Shown: positions 1-6,816 of the stretch, one piece after another
How the letters are laid out: each line of letters opens with the position of its first letter
How positions within the stretch are numbered: position 1 is the stretch's first letter
From: an uncultured Eubacteriales bacterium
GTDB taxonomy: Bacteria > Bacillota > Clostridia > Peptostreptococcales > Anaerovoracaceae
DNA length: 14,155 nt
Direction: 5' to 3'
NCBI GenBank assembly: GCA_900547295.1
Contig: URGK01000069.1
Span: 1-14,155 of the forward strand
Translations under genes and position numbers: made by a program
The notes under the pieces: generated by a model
Database searches by the model: none
Told to the model about the DNA's origin: nothing
What the model saw: only the letters and a program-made list of their open reading frames with translations

Positions 1-45
1 CCTCCATGTTTAAAAAATTAATATGGGCTATTCTACCACAGGTAA

Positions 46-68
46 TATGGTACTGGTTTGGTACCATA
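46..68. repeat. Inverted repeat, 8-bp arms
   Basis: TATGGTAC at 46-53 is the exact reverse complement of GTACCATA at 61-68, with the 7-nt loop TGGTTTG. No T-run follows on either strand, so it is not a standard intrinsic terminator. It could be a protein-binding site or the remains of a terminator for a gene to the left. Confidence 0.45.
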
Positions 69-252
69 AGTCGAAAATTGTGACAGACAGGCAGCTGAAA
101 TGAGCGAAATTGAGGCAAAATGTTCTGATTGCGCCGCAGGCACAGGCAGGGGGTAAAAAAATGCAGGAAAAAGGAAGTCAGAGGGAATTTGTGGTTTGGA
201 GATAACAAATAGGGCATAATTACAGGAATAATGTAAATATTTATGGAAATGA

Positions 253-281
253 TTGAAATAGTCTGAACAAGGTAGTAAAAT
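253..281 (+). promoter_or_regulatory. Sigma-A-type promoter for the secreted protein gene
   Basis: TTGAAA at 253-258 and TAAAAT at 276-281 are separated by 17 nt, matching 5 of 6 consensus bases in each box. Transcription would start near 288, leaving an AT-rich leader of about 60 nt before the ATG at 351. The SD is the AAGGAAAGGA run at 331-340. Confidence 0.6.
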
Positions 282-350
282 ATCAATAAATATATCTCAA
301 TAGGGGGATATAGAGTAAGTATATATATTCAAGGAAAGGACGATTAAGAC

Positions 351-3300
351 ATGAAAAAGATTTTAGCCATACTGCTTACAGTATGCATGGTAGTATGTAT
401 GATACCGGGGGCAGCGTTTGCTGATGCGCCTGCTGGGTGGAACAGTGTGACAGCAACAGAAAACACTGATTATAAGTTGGTAGATACAAATGGTGACAAT
501 ACCAAAGATTTAGTAGAAATTTATACAAATACAGGACTTGCATTTTACTTTAAGAATTTAGGCACAAATAATTGTGATGCCAAGCTTATAAACAGCGTTG
601 ACATGTCAAAGCTTAATTCTACTGCGATGACATGGGATATTAATACAAGTGATTATGCTAAAACCTTTGATGGCAATGGCAAGTCTATTACGGGATTAGA
701 TAACCCACTTGTTGCAAGTATCGCAGAAGGGGGGGTTGTTAAGGACCTCACAATTTCTAATTCAAAGATAACTAAGTCAATTGGTAGCAATGAAACAATA
801 GGCTTTATAACAGGAACAAATGCAGGAATGATATCCGGTTGTAACGCCGGAGGAACTGTTAGTGCAACTGTAAATAGCAGCTCGGAAATATCAGTTGGCG
901 CTATAACAGGTACGAACAGCGGCACAATTGAAAACTGCACCGGCAATGCTTTGACATATACTGGTGCAGATACAAAACATTTAGATATTGGATCAATTGC
1001 AGGTAAAATTGAAGGAGGAACTATTACCGGCTGTACTGTGGGTTCTATTTCGGAAGGAACTTTGGGTAGTGGCGCAACATTGCATAAAGGAACTATAGCA
1101 GGTTGTGTTCATGAAAATGCGACAGTAACAAGTACAGATAGCAGAAGTACAGAGGCACCTGTAGGTAATATTGAAAATGATAAAATCTTGACTATTAATT
1201 CATCCAGATTGGATGGCGCTATAGGAAATGAAAATAGTATAATTAAAGGGAGAAATTCAACATTTTCAACTGTTACAGCAAAAAAGGCTGAGTTTTCAAT
1301 AAATTCATCAGTCAATAAACTGAATATAACTGAATCGGGTGATAATGTATTAATTCTTGATAATGCGACGATTTCTGAATTGAACTTTATATTAGGAAGT
1401 GGTAGCGAACCTAATCTTAATATTTTAGCTGGAAGTGATAATAGAATATCAACAATTAACTGTGAAACTGCAAAACCGACAGTGAATAGAAATACAAGTG
1501 GTAAATTAATTGTAGATACTGTTACTAATAAAGGAACCAATTTTTATACTACAGCTATAACGGGTGGTTCGGAAACGTATACAACAAATATTTTTGGTGA
1601 AAATGTAATAGTATCAACAAGTAGCATTGGCGATAATGCAAATGCAGTGTATACATATAAAGCGGTAGCGCAGGCAGAGTTTGCAGGAGTTAAATATGCT
1701 ACAGTTAAAGAAGCTTTTGAAAAGGCTGCTAAGGTCGGCGGAACAGTAAAGCTTATAGGAACCACAGGTATAGCTACAAGTCTTGATTATTCTGCTCCTG
1801 CTGTTGCATTGAATATTTCTAAGGATGTTATTTTAGATGTAAATGGACATGAATTTAGTATTAAAGGTACTTTTGATTGTATAGGAAATCTTATAATCAA
1901 AGACACTGTTGCAACAGTAAATCAGAAGTTAGTGACTATAGATAATAATATAACTATAAATAAACTGGCAGAAAAAGCAGGATTACAATTACAGAACGGT
2001 AAATATAAAAATGACCCTACTGCTTATGTAGATAAATCTTTTTATAAGGTTACTAAAGTTAGTGAAAGCGAATATACAGTAACACCTCTTGCTAAGGTAA
2101 AAATGACTGACAGTAAGATTTCAGTCACAGCTATCCCTAACCAGAAGTACAGTAAATATACTTCTAAATATGAACCTAAACCAGTTGTTAAGTACAATGG
2201 AATAACTCTTGCAGAGGGTTCTGACTATACTTTAACATATAGAAACAACACAAATATAGGTACAGCATATATAGACATCAAGGGCATAGGCAACTATGAG
2301 GGAACAAGAACAGTTTCTTTCAACATTGTTGGTGACAATGAGCTTTCAAAATATACAGTATATATCCCTAACATAGCAGATCAGGCATATACAGGTACAT
2401 ATGTTAAGCCTTATGTATCAGTATACTATGGCGGTGCTACATCAATAACAGCCAAAACACTGCTTACTGAGAATGTGCATTACACGCTCTCATATTCATC
2501 AAACATCAATGCCGGAACAGCGACAGTAACAGTTACAGGTAAAGGCGCATACAGCGGAAGCGTATCCAAGACATTCGCTATCAAGTACAACCTGTCAAAT
2601 GCTACAGTAACAACAACACCTGCTACATATGCATATGACGGCAGAATCAAACAGCCGGCAGTTACAGTTAAGATCGGATATGTTACAGTTCCTGCATCAG
2701 ACTATATTGTTACATACAGTAACAATCTCAAAGTAGGAACAGCTACAGCAACAGTTACTGCAAAAACATACGGAAAAAGTATGGGTAGCAATATGGCATA
2801 CTTTACTATCACAGGTAAGGACGGCGTTATAACTCCGGAATATGCTGAATACAGCAAAAAGACTACCAAGTCAAAGCCTTTCGCTATAAAGATAGTAAGC
2901 AATACTACAGACGGTACAGGCTACAGCTATGTTTCAAGTGATACAAGTGTTGCAACAGTATCAGCAAACGGTACGGTTACACCTGTAGGATGCGGCAGAA
3001 CAGTTATAACTATTACAACAACAGGGAACAAGGCATACAATCCTGCAACAGCAACAGTTACTGTTACAGTTAAGCCTACAAAGGGCATAATCTCAAGCCT
3101 TAAATCAACTGCTAAAGGTAAGCTGACTGTAAGATATAAGAAGCAGTCACCAAATGCTGATTACTATCAGATCAGATACGGCAGAGCAGGAGATTACACT
3201 ATCAAGACTATAAAGAACACCTCAGCGCGTACAGGCAAGAGCACTATCAAAGGACTCCAGTCAGGTAAAAAATACTTTATCAAGGTAAGAGGAGTTAAAG

Positions 3301-3365
3301 TGCTTGAGGACGGTACCAGATTATACGGTACATGGTCAGTTACTAAGAATGCTGTAACAAAGTAG
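351..3365 (+). CDS. Large secreted modular protein with GLUG-like, Ig-like, Big_2-like and FN3-like domains
   Basis: This 1004-residue protein is predicted to be secreted. Residues 1-24 form a signal peptide (KK, a hydrophobic core, then AFA before Asp25). Residues 150-250 carry GLUG-like repeats of the form G-x-I-x-G-x-N-x-G-x-I-x-x-C. Residues 280-430 are Asn/Ser/Thr-rich with beta-helix character, and 440-580 form another beta-rich module. Three related Ig-like repeats follow at about 588-659, 667-745 and 749-821; each ends in a D/H-Y-x-x-x-Y-x-x-N-x-x-x-G-T-A type segment. A Big_2-like domain spans about 833-908 and an FN3-like domain about 912-1004. I see no LPXTG motif, SLH domain, choline-binding repeat or catalytic motif, so it may be released or held non-covalently. 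An adhesive or matrix role is inferred from architecture alone. The gene is monocistronic, with its own promoter and a probable terminator. The first 1.7 kb is clearly more AT-rich than the Ig/FN3 part, suggesting a mosaic gene. The start is supported by the SD and signal peptide. Confidence 0.85.
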   Translation: MKKILAILLTVCMVVCMIPGAAFADAPAGWNSVTATENTDYKLVDTNGDNTKDLVEIYTNTGLAFYFKNLGTNNCDAKLINSVDMSKLNSTAMTWDINTSDYAKTFDGNGKSITGLDNPLVASIAEGGVVKDLTISNSKITKSIGSNETIGFITGTNAGMISGCNAGGTVSATVNSSSEISVGAITGTNSGTIENCTGNALTYTGADTKHLDIGSIAGKIEGGTITGCTVGSISEGTLGSGATLHKGTIAGCVHENATVTSTDSRSTEAPVGNIENDKILTINSSRLDGAIGNENSIIKGRNSTFSTVTAKKAEFSINSSVNKLNITESGDNVLILDNATISELNFILGSGSEPNLNILAGSDNRISTINCETAKPTVNRNTSGKLIVDTVTNKGTNFYTTAITGGSETYTTNIFGENVIVSTSSIGDNANAVYTYKAVAQAEFAGVKYATVKEAFEKAAKVGGTVKLIGTTGIATSLDYSAPAVALNISKDVILDVNGHEFSIKGTFDCIGNLIIKDTVATVNQKLVTIDNNITINKLAEKAGLQLQNGKYKNDPTAYVDKSFYKVTKVSESEYTVTPLAKVKMTDSKISVTAIPNQKYSKYTSKYEPKPVVKYNGITLAEGSDYTLTYRNNTNIGTAYIDIKGIGNYEGTRTVSFNIVGDNELSKYTVYIPNIADQAYTGTYVKPYVSVYYGGATSITAKTLLTENVHYTLSYSSNINAGTATVTVTGKGAYSGSVSKTFAIKYNLSNATVTTTPATYAYDGRIKQPAVTVKIGYVTVPASDYIVTYSNNLKVGTATATVTAKTYGKSMGSNMAYFTITGKDGVITPEYAEYSKKTTKSKPFAIKIVSNTTDGTGYSYVSSDTSVATVSANGTVTPVGCGRTVITITTTGNKAYNPATATVTVTVKPTKGIISSLKSTAKGKLTVRYKKQSPNADYYQIRYGRAGDYTIKTIKNTSARTGKSTIKGLQSGKKYFIKVRGVKVLEDGTRLYGTWSVTKNAVTK

Positions 3366-3392
3366 CTTGAACAATGTAAATATCATATAACT

Positions 3393-3428
3393 TATGGGCA
3401 ATCGGAAAATCCGGTTGCCTATATTATT
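3393..3428 (+). terminator. Probable intrinsic terminator after the secreted protein gene
   Basis: GGCAATCGG (3397-3405) pairs with CCGGTTGCC (3411-3419) around an AAAAT loop, with one G-U pair and weak outer A-T pairs. The following TATATTATTT is T-rich but interrupted, so efficiency may be moderate. It lies about 30 nt past the stop codon. Confidence 0.6.
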
Positions 3429-3432
3429 TGGC

Positions 3433-3462
3433 TTGATTAATTCGGCATATTTTGCATAAAAT
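3433..3462 (+). promoter_or_regulatory. Candidate promoter for the sipL-like gene (sigma-E or sigma-A)
   Basis: CATAAAAT at 3455-3462 matches 7 of 8 bases of the sporulation sigma-E -10 consensus CATACAAT. The same bases read as TAAAAT with TTGATT at 3433-3438 would give a sigma-A promoter with an 18-nt spacer. Known biology of SipL (mother-cell expression in C. difficile) favours sigma-E, but the -35 for that reading is poor. The assignment is tentative. Confidence 0.4.
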
Positions 3463-3513
3463 CAGAAACTCCTTAATAATATATATGAGTATATATATGA
3501 GGAGGATGTACTT

Positions 3514-5454
3514 ATGTCATATGAAGACAATATACCTGAATTTGCATTAAGACCTGCAAAGGAGCCGGAGGAAACGGGAGATGGCTTTGACCCTACACCT
3601 TATGACAGACTTCTGTATGGCGAGGAAAAGGACACCTCTCCGTCAGCAGAGGAATATGAGAGCCCTGACAGCGAAGCGGCGGTGGCTGCAGAGCCTTTAG
3701 AAGAAAATAAAACAGAAGAATACAGAACGCAGGAGCCTGAACAAGAAAATTATTCACAGCAGGAACCTGTGGAGATTAAGACAGAAACAGAAGATAAAAC
3801 CGGCTATAGCGCAGAGTCCGAAGAGGAAAAGGAAGAAGCAGAGCCGAAAAAGAAAAAGGAGTCTGTTAAAATCATACCTCTTTCACAGAACTCTTCGTTT
3901 TCAAAGATGAAAATTACAGATGTCAGAGATAAAATGCCGGAGAGAGTATACATAGAGGAGGACATACTGGTTCCCGATGTAAAACCTGACCTTTTATCAG
4001 TGCTTGCAATGGATGCTGCGGTGAAAATATCCGAAAAGGAAATACAGACAGGTCAGAGCGGAGAGGAAACCCTGTCAGCAGACGGAGAAGTTGTCCTGCA
4101 GACGGTATATCTGCCCGAAAAGGCATCTGAACAGGAACCCCTTATAACTATAAGGTCATCGGTGCCGTTTAAGGCGGACTGGACTGTAAATGCAGAGCCT
4201 TATTCCAAAATGAGCATACAGCCTCAGGTGGAAAGAGTCGATTATACGGTAATAAACGAAAGAAAGTTCAGAGCAAAGGTTACAATTACTCTTAATATGA
4301 AAGAATACAAGGATATGGAGCTTGATATATTCGAGGGCATTAAGGGTGAGGCAGTTCAGATACTGAAAGAGGACATAACGGTTACGGACATAGCCGCAAG
4401 TAAACGGGATATCATAGATATAAATGAGGAGCTTCCGTTAAAGGAAACAGGAGCAGTTCCCGAAAAAATACTCAAATATGATATAAATATTGCAGAAAAC
4501 CACAGGCAGATTACAGGAGAAAAAGCCGTAATAAATGCATCGGCGACCTGCAATGTGCTTTATCTTGCAAAGGTAGAGTCAGAGGAGCAGACCGAAGCAA
4601 TCCCAAGGCTTTATCAGGGCAAATGCGAATTTACACAGTTCATACCTCTTGAAGCGGCAGAGGGGTGCAGCGGAAGCAGAGTTTCCTTTGAGGAAAAGGA
4701 TCTTAAGATAAGAATTGCAGATGAAAACGAGGCGCAGGCAGGCTTTGTAATGGAGGGCTCAGTAATAACCTCTCTGGATGTCTATAAAAATGTTACCAAA
4801 GGTATGGTGGCAGACATCTATCACAAGGAAAAAGAGATTACCTATGATATGGCAAAGGTCAGAAGCAGAGTACTCAAGGGCAGCGGCATGACGGATATAA
4901 CGGTAAGGGAAACCGTGGTATCGCCTGAAGCAGAGATAAGTGAGGTCATATATATATCCGGTAAAATCAAAAACATATCGGCAATGGCCGAAAAGGGCAG
5001 AGCTGCAATAGAGGGGACTCTCACTGTAAAGCTTCTCTGTATGCCGGAGCAGAAGTCGGATAAACCGTTTTCTATATCAAAGGATATACCTTTTAAAGAC
5101 AGTATTGATATAGTCAATTCACAGGAGGAAACGGAGATAAACGTCGCAGGAACTGTAAGAGAACTGTGGTTTGATGTGATTAACGGCAAGCAGGTTGAAA
5201 TAAGGGGGAGCATCTGCGCCACGGCAGAGGTTATGGAAACAAAAGAGCTTAAGCTTATGAAAAACCTGTGCCTGCTTGAAAGCGAGGAACCCGACAAAAA
5301 AGGACCGTCAATGGTGCTTTATATCACAAGAAAAGGCGACTGTATGTGGGATATTGCAAAGAAATACAGAACCACTGTCGAAAGACTCAAGGCTATAAAT
5401 GAGGTTGAAGCAGATAGCCTTGAAGAGGGAAAGAAACTTCTGGTAGTCAGATAG
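3514..5454 (+). CDS. sipL: SipL-like spore coat assembly protein (SPOCS/DUF3794 and LysM)
   Basis: The 646-residue protein has three parts. Residues 1-115 are acidic, Glu/Pro/Gln-rich and probably disordered, ending in a Lys cluster (KKKK at 112-115). Residues about 130-590 are beta-rich and resemble SPOCS/DUF3794 domains, apparently repeated; the segment with VPDVKPDLLSVL near 153-164 is typical of the family. Residues 601-646 form a LysM domain (Y603 through WDIAKKY to LLVVR). This order matches SipL, which in C. difficile binds SpoIVA through its LysM domain and is needed to lay the coat around the forespore. It is cytoplasmic in the mother cell: no signal peptide is present. The length exceeds my recollection of C. 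difficile SipL, mainly because of the N-terminal acidic part. The SD AGGAGG (3500-3505) is well placed before ATG. No terminator follows, so read-through into spoIIR, 60 nt downstream, is likely. Alternative: another SPOCS/LysM coat protein rather than a SipL orthologue. Confidence 0.8.
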   Translation: MSYEDNIPEFALRPAKEPEETGDGFDPTPYDRLLYGEEKDTSPSAEEYESPDSEAAVAAEPLEENKTEEYRTQEPEQENYSQQEPVEIKTETEDKTGYSAESEEEKEEAEPKKKKESVKIIPLSQNSSFSKMKITDVRDKMPERVYIEEDILVPDVKPDLLSVLAMDAAVKISEKEIQTGQSGEETLSADGEVVLQTVYLPEKASEQEPLITIRSSVPFKADWTVNAEPYSKMSIQPQVERVDYTVINERKFRAKVTITLNMKEYKDMELDIFEGIKGEAVQILKEDITVTDIAASKRDIIDINEELPLKETGAVPEKILKYDINIAENHRQITGEKAVINASATCNVLYLAKVESEEQTEAIPRLYQGKCEFTQFIPLEAAEGCSGSRVSFEEKDLKIRIADENEAQAGFVMEGSVITSLDVYKNVTKGMVADIYHKEKEITYDMAKVRSRVLKGSGMTDITVRETVVSPEAEISEVIYISGKIKNISAMAEKGRAAIEGTLTVKLLCMPEQKSDKPFSISKDIPFKDSIDIVNSQEETEINVAGTVRELWFDVINGKQVEIRGSICATAEVMETKELKLMKNLCLLESEEPDKKGPSMVLYITRKGDCMWDIAKKYRTTVERLKAINEVEADSLEEGKKLLVVR

Positions 5455-5483
5455 TATAAAAACAGAGCCGGATGTCAATAATC
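5454..5483 (+). promoter_or_regulatory. Candidate sigma-F promoter for spoIIR
   Basis: GTATA at 5454-5458 matches the sigma-F -35 (GYWTA type). After exactly 15 nt, GTCAATAATC at 5474-5483 fits the sigma-F -10 pattern GGNRANANTW at 5 of 7 informative positions. spoIIR is a classic sigma-F gene in Bacillus, which motivated the search. Transcription would start near 5490, after the 5' arm of the inverted repeat described separately. Confidence 0.4.
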
Positions 5484-5520
5484 ACTGTACCCGAGGAAAG
5501 AGAGGTATTGATTATTGATA
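5473..5520 (+). promoter_or_regulatory. Inverted repeat enclosing the spoIIR SD and start codon
   Basis: TCAATAATCA at 5475-5484 is the exact reverse complement of TGATTATTGA at 5509-5518; a G-U and a U-A pair extend it to 12 bp. The 24-nt loop contains the SD-like GAGG motifs (5493-5505), and the 3' arm contains the TTG start codon (5515-5517). In RNA carrying both arms the start codon would be paired. The 5' arm also overlaps the candidate sigma-F -10 box. Confidence 0.55.
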
Positions 5521-6087
5521 AACACAGAAGAAAAACTAAAATGCAGATACATAATTATATTTGCGGCAGTGCTTGCTTTGCAGATAATACTTGCGCTGGC
5601 CTGCTGGGGCGGAAACGATGAAACCTATACAGGCTGGAATGAGCATCAGGGGATTATCCGCATGCATGTAACAGCAAACAGCAATTCACAGGAGGACCAG
5701 AGATTAAAACTCAAAGTGAGAGACCGGGTTCTGGCGTATGTGGGAGAGAATACGAAGAATAATGACTCTATAGATGAAACAAGGCTGTTTCTTATGGGGC
5801 ATAAGCAGGAGCTTGCGGATATAGCCGAAGCGGTGGTTTGTGAAAACGGATACGATTACGGCATAGATGTGGAGCTTGGTGTCAGGTGGATTAAAGAGAA
5901 AAACTACGGCGACATAACTTTCCCTGCCGGAAACTACGAGGCCCTTAATATAACCATAGGCAAGGGGCAGGGTGAAAACTGGTGGTGCGTACTGTTCCCG
6001 CCGCTGTGCCTTGTCAAAGACAGGAATGTGAAGCTGAAATCAATAGTTATAGAGAAGATGAAACTGAGTAAAACCCTAATAAAATAG
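5515..6087 (+). CDS. spoIIR: Stage II sporulation protein R (SpoIIR)
   Basis: SpoIIR is made in the forespore under sigma-F and exported to the intermembrane space, where it triggers SpoIIGA to process pro-sigma-E in the mother cell. The 190-residue protein has an N-terminal membrane/signal segment at about 11-31. The family core follows: IRMHVTANSNSQEDQ (48-62), KLKVRD (65-70), FPAGNYEALNITIG (136-149) and NWWCVLFPPLC (155-165). These motifs are highly characteristic. The TTG start is nearly forced, because an in-frame TGA sits at 5509-5511 and the next in-frame ATG is Met50, past the membrane segment; only ATT at 5512 is an alternative. The SD is imperfect (AGAGAGG ending at 5505). The gene follows sipL by 60 nt with no terminator and has a candidate sigma-F promoter and a start-codon hairpin. 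Its stop codon lies inside the shared bidirectional terminator with trxA. Confidence 0.93.
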   Translation: MINTEEKLKCRYIIIFAAVLALQIILALACWGGNDETYTGWNEHQGIIRMHVTANSNSQEDQRLKLKVRDRVLAYVGENTKNNDSIDETRLFLMGHKQELADIAEAVVCENGYDYGIDVELGVRWIKEKNYGDITFPAGNYEALNITIGKGQGENWWCVLFPPLCLVKDRNVKLKSIVIEKMKLSKTLIK

Positions 6088-6110
6088 CACCATTCAAGGT
6101 GCTATTTTAT
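6079..6110. terminator. Bidirectional terminator containing both convergent stop codons
   Basis: A perfect 13-bp inverted repeat (6079-6091 with 6098-6110, loop ATTCAA) has TTTTAT at the end of its 3' arm on either strand. The spoIIR stop TAG (6085-6087) is in the left arm and the trxA stop TAG (complement of 6102-6104) is in the right arm. It would terminate transcription from both sides. Confidence 0.85.
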
Positions 6111-6413
6111 CATTTCCTCAAGCTGTTCCTTGGTACAGAAGCCTACAGAGGTTGCTGCAGGACTGCCGTTTTTGAATACTATTACCGTCGGAATACTGGT
6201 GATATTAAATTTCATTGCAAGCTCTATCTGATCGTCTACATTGATTTTACCGACCTTGGCCCTGCCGGCGTATTCTTCTGCAATTTCAGATACCGCAGGA
6301 GCGAGCATACGGCATGGACCGCACCATGCTGCCCAGAAATCCAGCAGTACGGGTATCTCTGAATTTAAAACTTCTTTTTCAAAATTGTCTTTTGTGATGA
6401 TTAATTCTGACAT
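6102..6413 (-). CDS. trxA: Thioredoxin
   Basis: The 103-residue cytoplasmic protein has the standard thioredoxin fold layout. The active-site WCGPC is at 30-34, preceded by DFWAAW (25-30), and the cis-proline is Pro75 in TSIPT. It keeps the KNG turn at 81-83 and the C-terminal helix. It reduces protein disulfides as a dithiol donor. The length is normal for bacterial Trx. An additional cysteine, Cys93 in GFCTK, lies outside the active site near the position of the usual conserved Gly. The SD AGGGAGG (complement of 6421-6427) precedes ATG. It lies 15 nt after the FTR-like gene, so the two are probably co-transcribed and partners: reductase upstream, thioredoxin downstream. No NADPH thioredoxin reductase is visible in the window. 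Confidence 0.95.
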   Translation of the reverse strand: MSELIITKDNFEKEVLNSEIPVLLDFWAAWCGPCRMLAPAVSEIAEEYAGRAKVGKINVDDQIELAMKFNITSIPTVIVFKNGSPAATSVGFCTKEQLEEMIK

Positions 6414-6428
6414 GATTTTTCCTCCCTG

Positions 6429-6626
6429 TTAAAGTGATTTGTAATACAGTCTGCAGTGGCAGTAGCCCTCAAAAGAGGGATCTGCTATCTGCTCTTTGAA
6501 TTCTTTGCACATACAGATATTGTCCTCAGTTCTCTGCAGCTTGCAGGGGCAGTAGCCGCCTGTGCGTTTGAGTCCCTCTTTTATGGTCTTTACGATTTCT
6601 TCGTCTTTATTTAATGATACTTTCAT
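6429..6626 (-). CDS. Small ferredoxin-thioredoxin-reductase catalytic-chain-like protein
   Basis: This 65-residue protein has three CxC motifs: CPC (26-28), CMC (38-40) and CHC (56-58). They match the order in the catalytic chain of ferredoxin:thioredoxin reductase, where four cysteines hold a 4Fe-4S cluster and two form the redox disulfide. By analogy Cys26, 38, 40 and 56 would be cluster ligands and Cys28 and Cys58 the disulfide; this is inferred. The spacing here is x9 and x15, whereas plant/cyanobacterial FTR is CPC-x16-CPC-x8-CHC, so it belongs to a divergent short subfamily. The N-terminal part (EEIVKTIKEGLK) looks helical. No variable-chain gene is nearby. Being in an operon with thioredoxin strongly suggests that it passes electrons from ferredoxin or flavodoxin to that thioredoxin. 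The SD GGAGG (complement of 6636-6640) sits in the loop of a small GTAAC/GTTAC inverted repeat. Confidence 0.82.
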   Translation of the reverse strand: MKVSLNKDEEIVKTIKEGLKRTGGYCPCKLQRTEDNICMCKEFKEQIADPSFEGYCHCRLYYKSL

Positions 6627-6689
6627 TTTTAGTAACCTCCGTTACATGTAGTTTGACTGAAAACATTTAAAAGATACGTGTATATTATC

Positions 6690-6695
6690 ATTATA
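6690..6695 (-). promoter_or_regulatory. Candidate -10 box for the FTR-like/trxA operon
   Basis: The complement of 6690-6695 is a perfect TATAAT, about 65 nt upstream of the FTR-like start. No good -35 box lies 16-18 nt upstream (the bases there read CAGCTT). An imperfect palindrome at 6718-6731 (GTAG-N6-CTAC) is just upstream and could bind an activator. The call rests mainly on the -10 box and position. Confidence 0.35.
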
Positions 6696-6749
6696 CTGCA
6701 GAAAGAAGAAACAAGCTGTAGTATATGCTACAATATGCATAAAAATATA

Positions 6750-6763
6750 TAAACATATGTTTA
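6750..6763. promoter_or_regulatory. SOS-box-like palindrome over the radical SAM operon promoter
   Basis: TAAACATATGTTTA is a perfect 14-bp palindrome. Its core AACATATGTT is identical to the core of the Bacillus LexA-binding consensus CGAACATATGTTCG; the flanking G and C are replaced by A and T. It overlaps the first four bases of the -35 box (6760-6765), a position where a repressor would block RNA polymerase. Identification as a LexA operator is inferred. Confidence 0.5.
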
Positions 6764-6788
6764 CAAACTTATATTTCGAGAGTATAAT
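6760..6788 (+). promoter_or_regulatory. Strong sigma-A-type promoter for the radical SAM operon
   Basis: TTTACA (6760-6765) and TATAAT (6783-6788) are 17 nt apart, 5 of 6 and 6 of 6 matches to consensus. Transcription would start near 6795, just before the SD at 6801-6809. This rules out the upstream ATG at 6757 as the translation start. Confidence 0.75.
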
Positions 6789-6816
6789 AACTGTAAGAAA
6801 AAAGGAGGGTGGGAAT

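Larger units (their letters stand above)
1..350. other. Intergenic region upstream of the secreted protein gene
   Basis: No convincing gene is visible here on either strand. The stretch holds a perfect 8-bp inverted repeat (46-53 with 61-68, 7-nt loop) with no following T-run, a purine-rich stretch around 140-190 and an AT-rich promoter region from about 230. A possible 18-residue frame at 100-156 lacks an SD and was not called. The left part may be the untranslated 3' region of a gene outside the window. I found no riboswitch consensus in it. Confidence 0.6.

Noticed and set aside
100..156. 18-residue frame with two cysteines
   Set aside because: No SD and too short to judge; its position upstream of the promoter at 253 gives no support.
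4842..5297. 151-codon antisense open frame within the sipL-like gene
   Set aside because: Low-complexity Ser/Leu/Ile translation with no recognisable motif; it is a mirror of the real coding frame.
6757..6816. Upstream ATG start for the radical SAM protein
   Set aside because: It has no SD, lies inside the palindrome/-35 region and is upstream of the predicted transcription start near 6795. TTG at 6817 has a strong SD and fits the family N-terminus.
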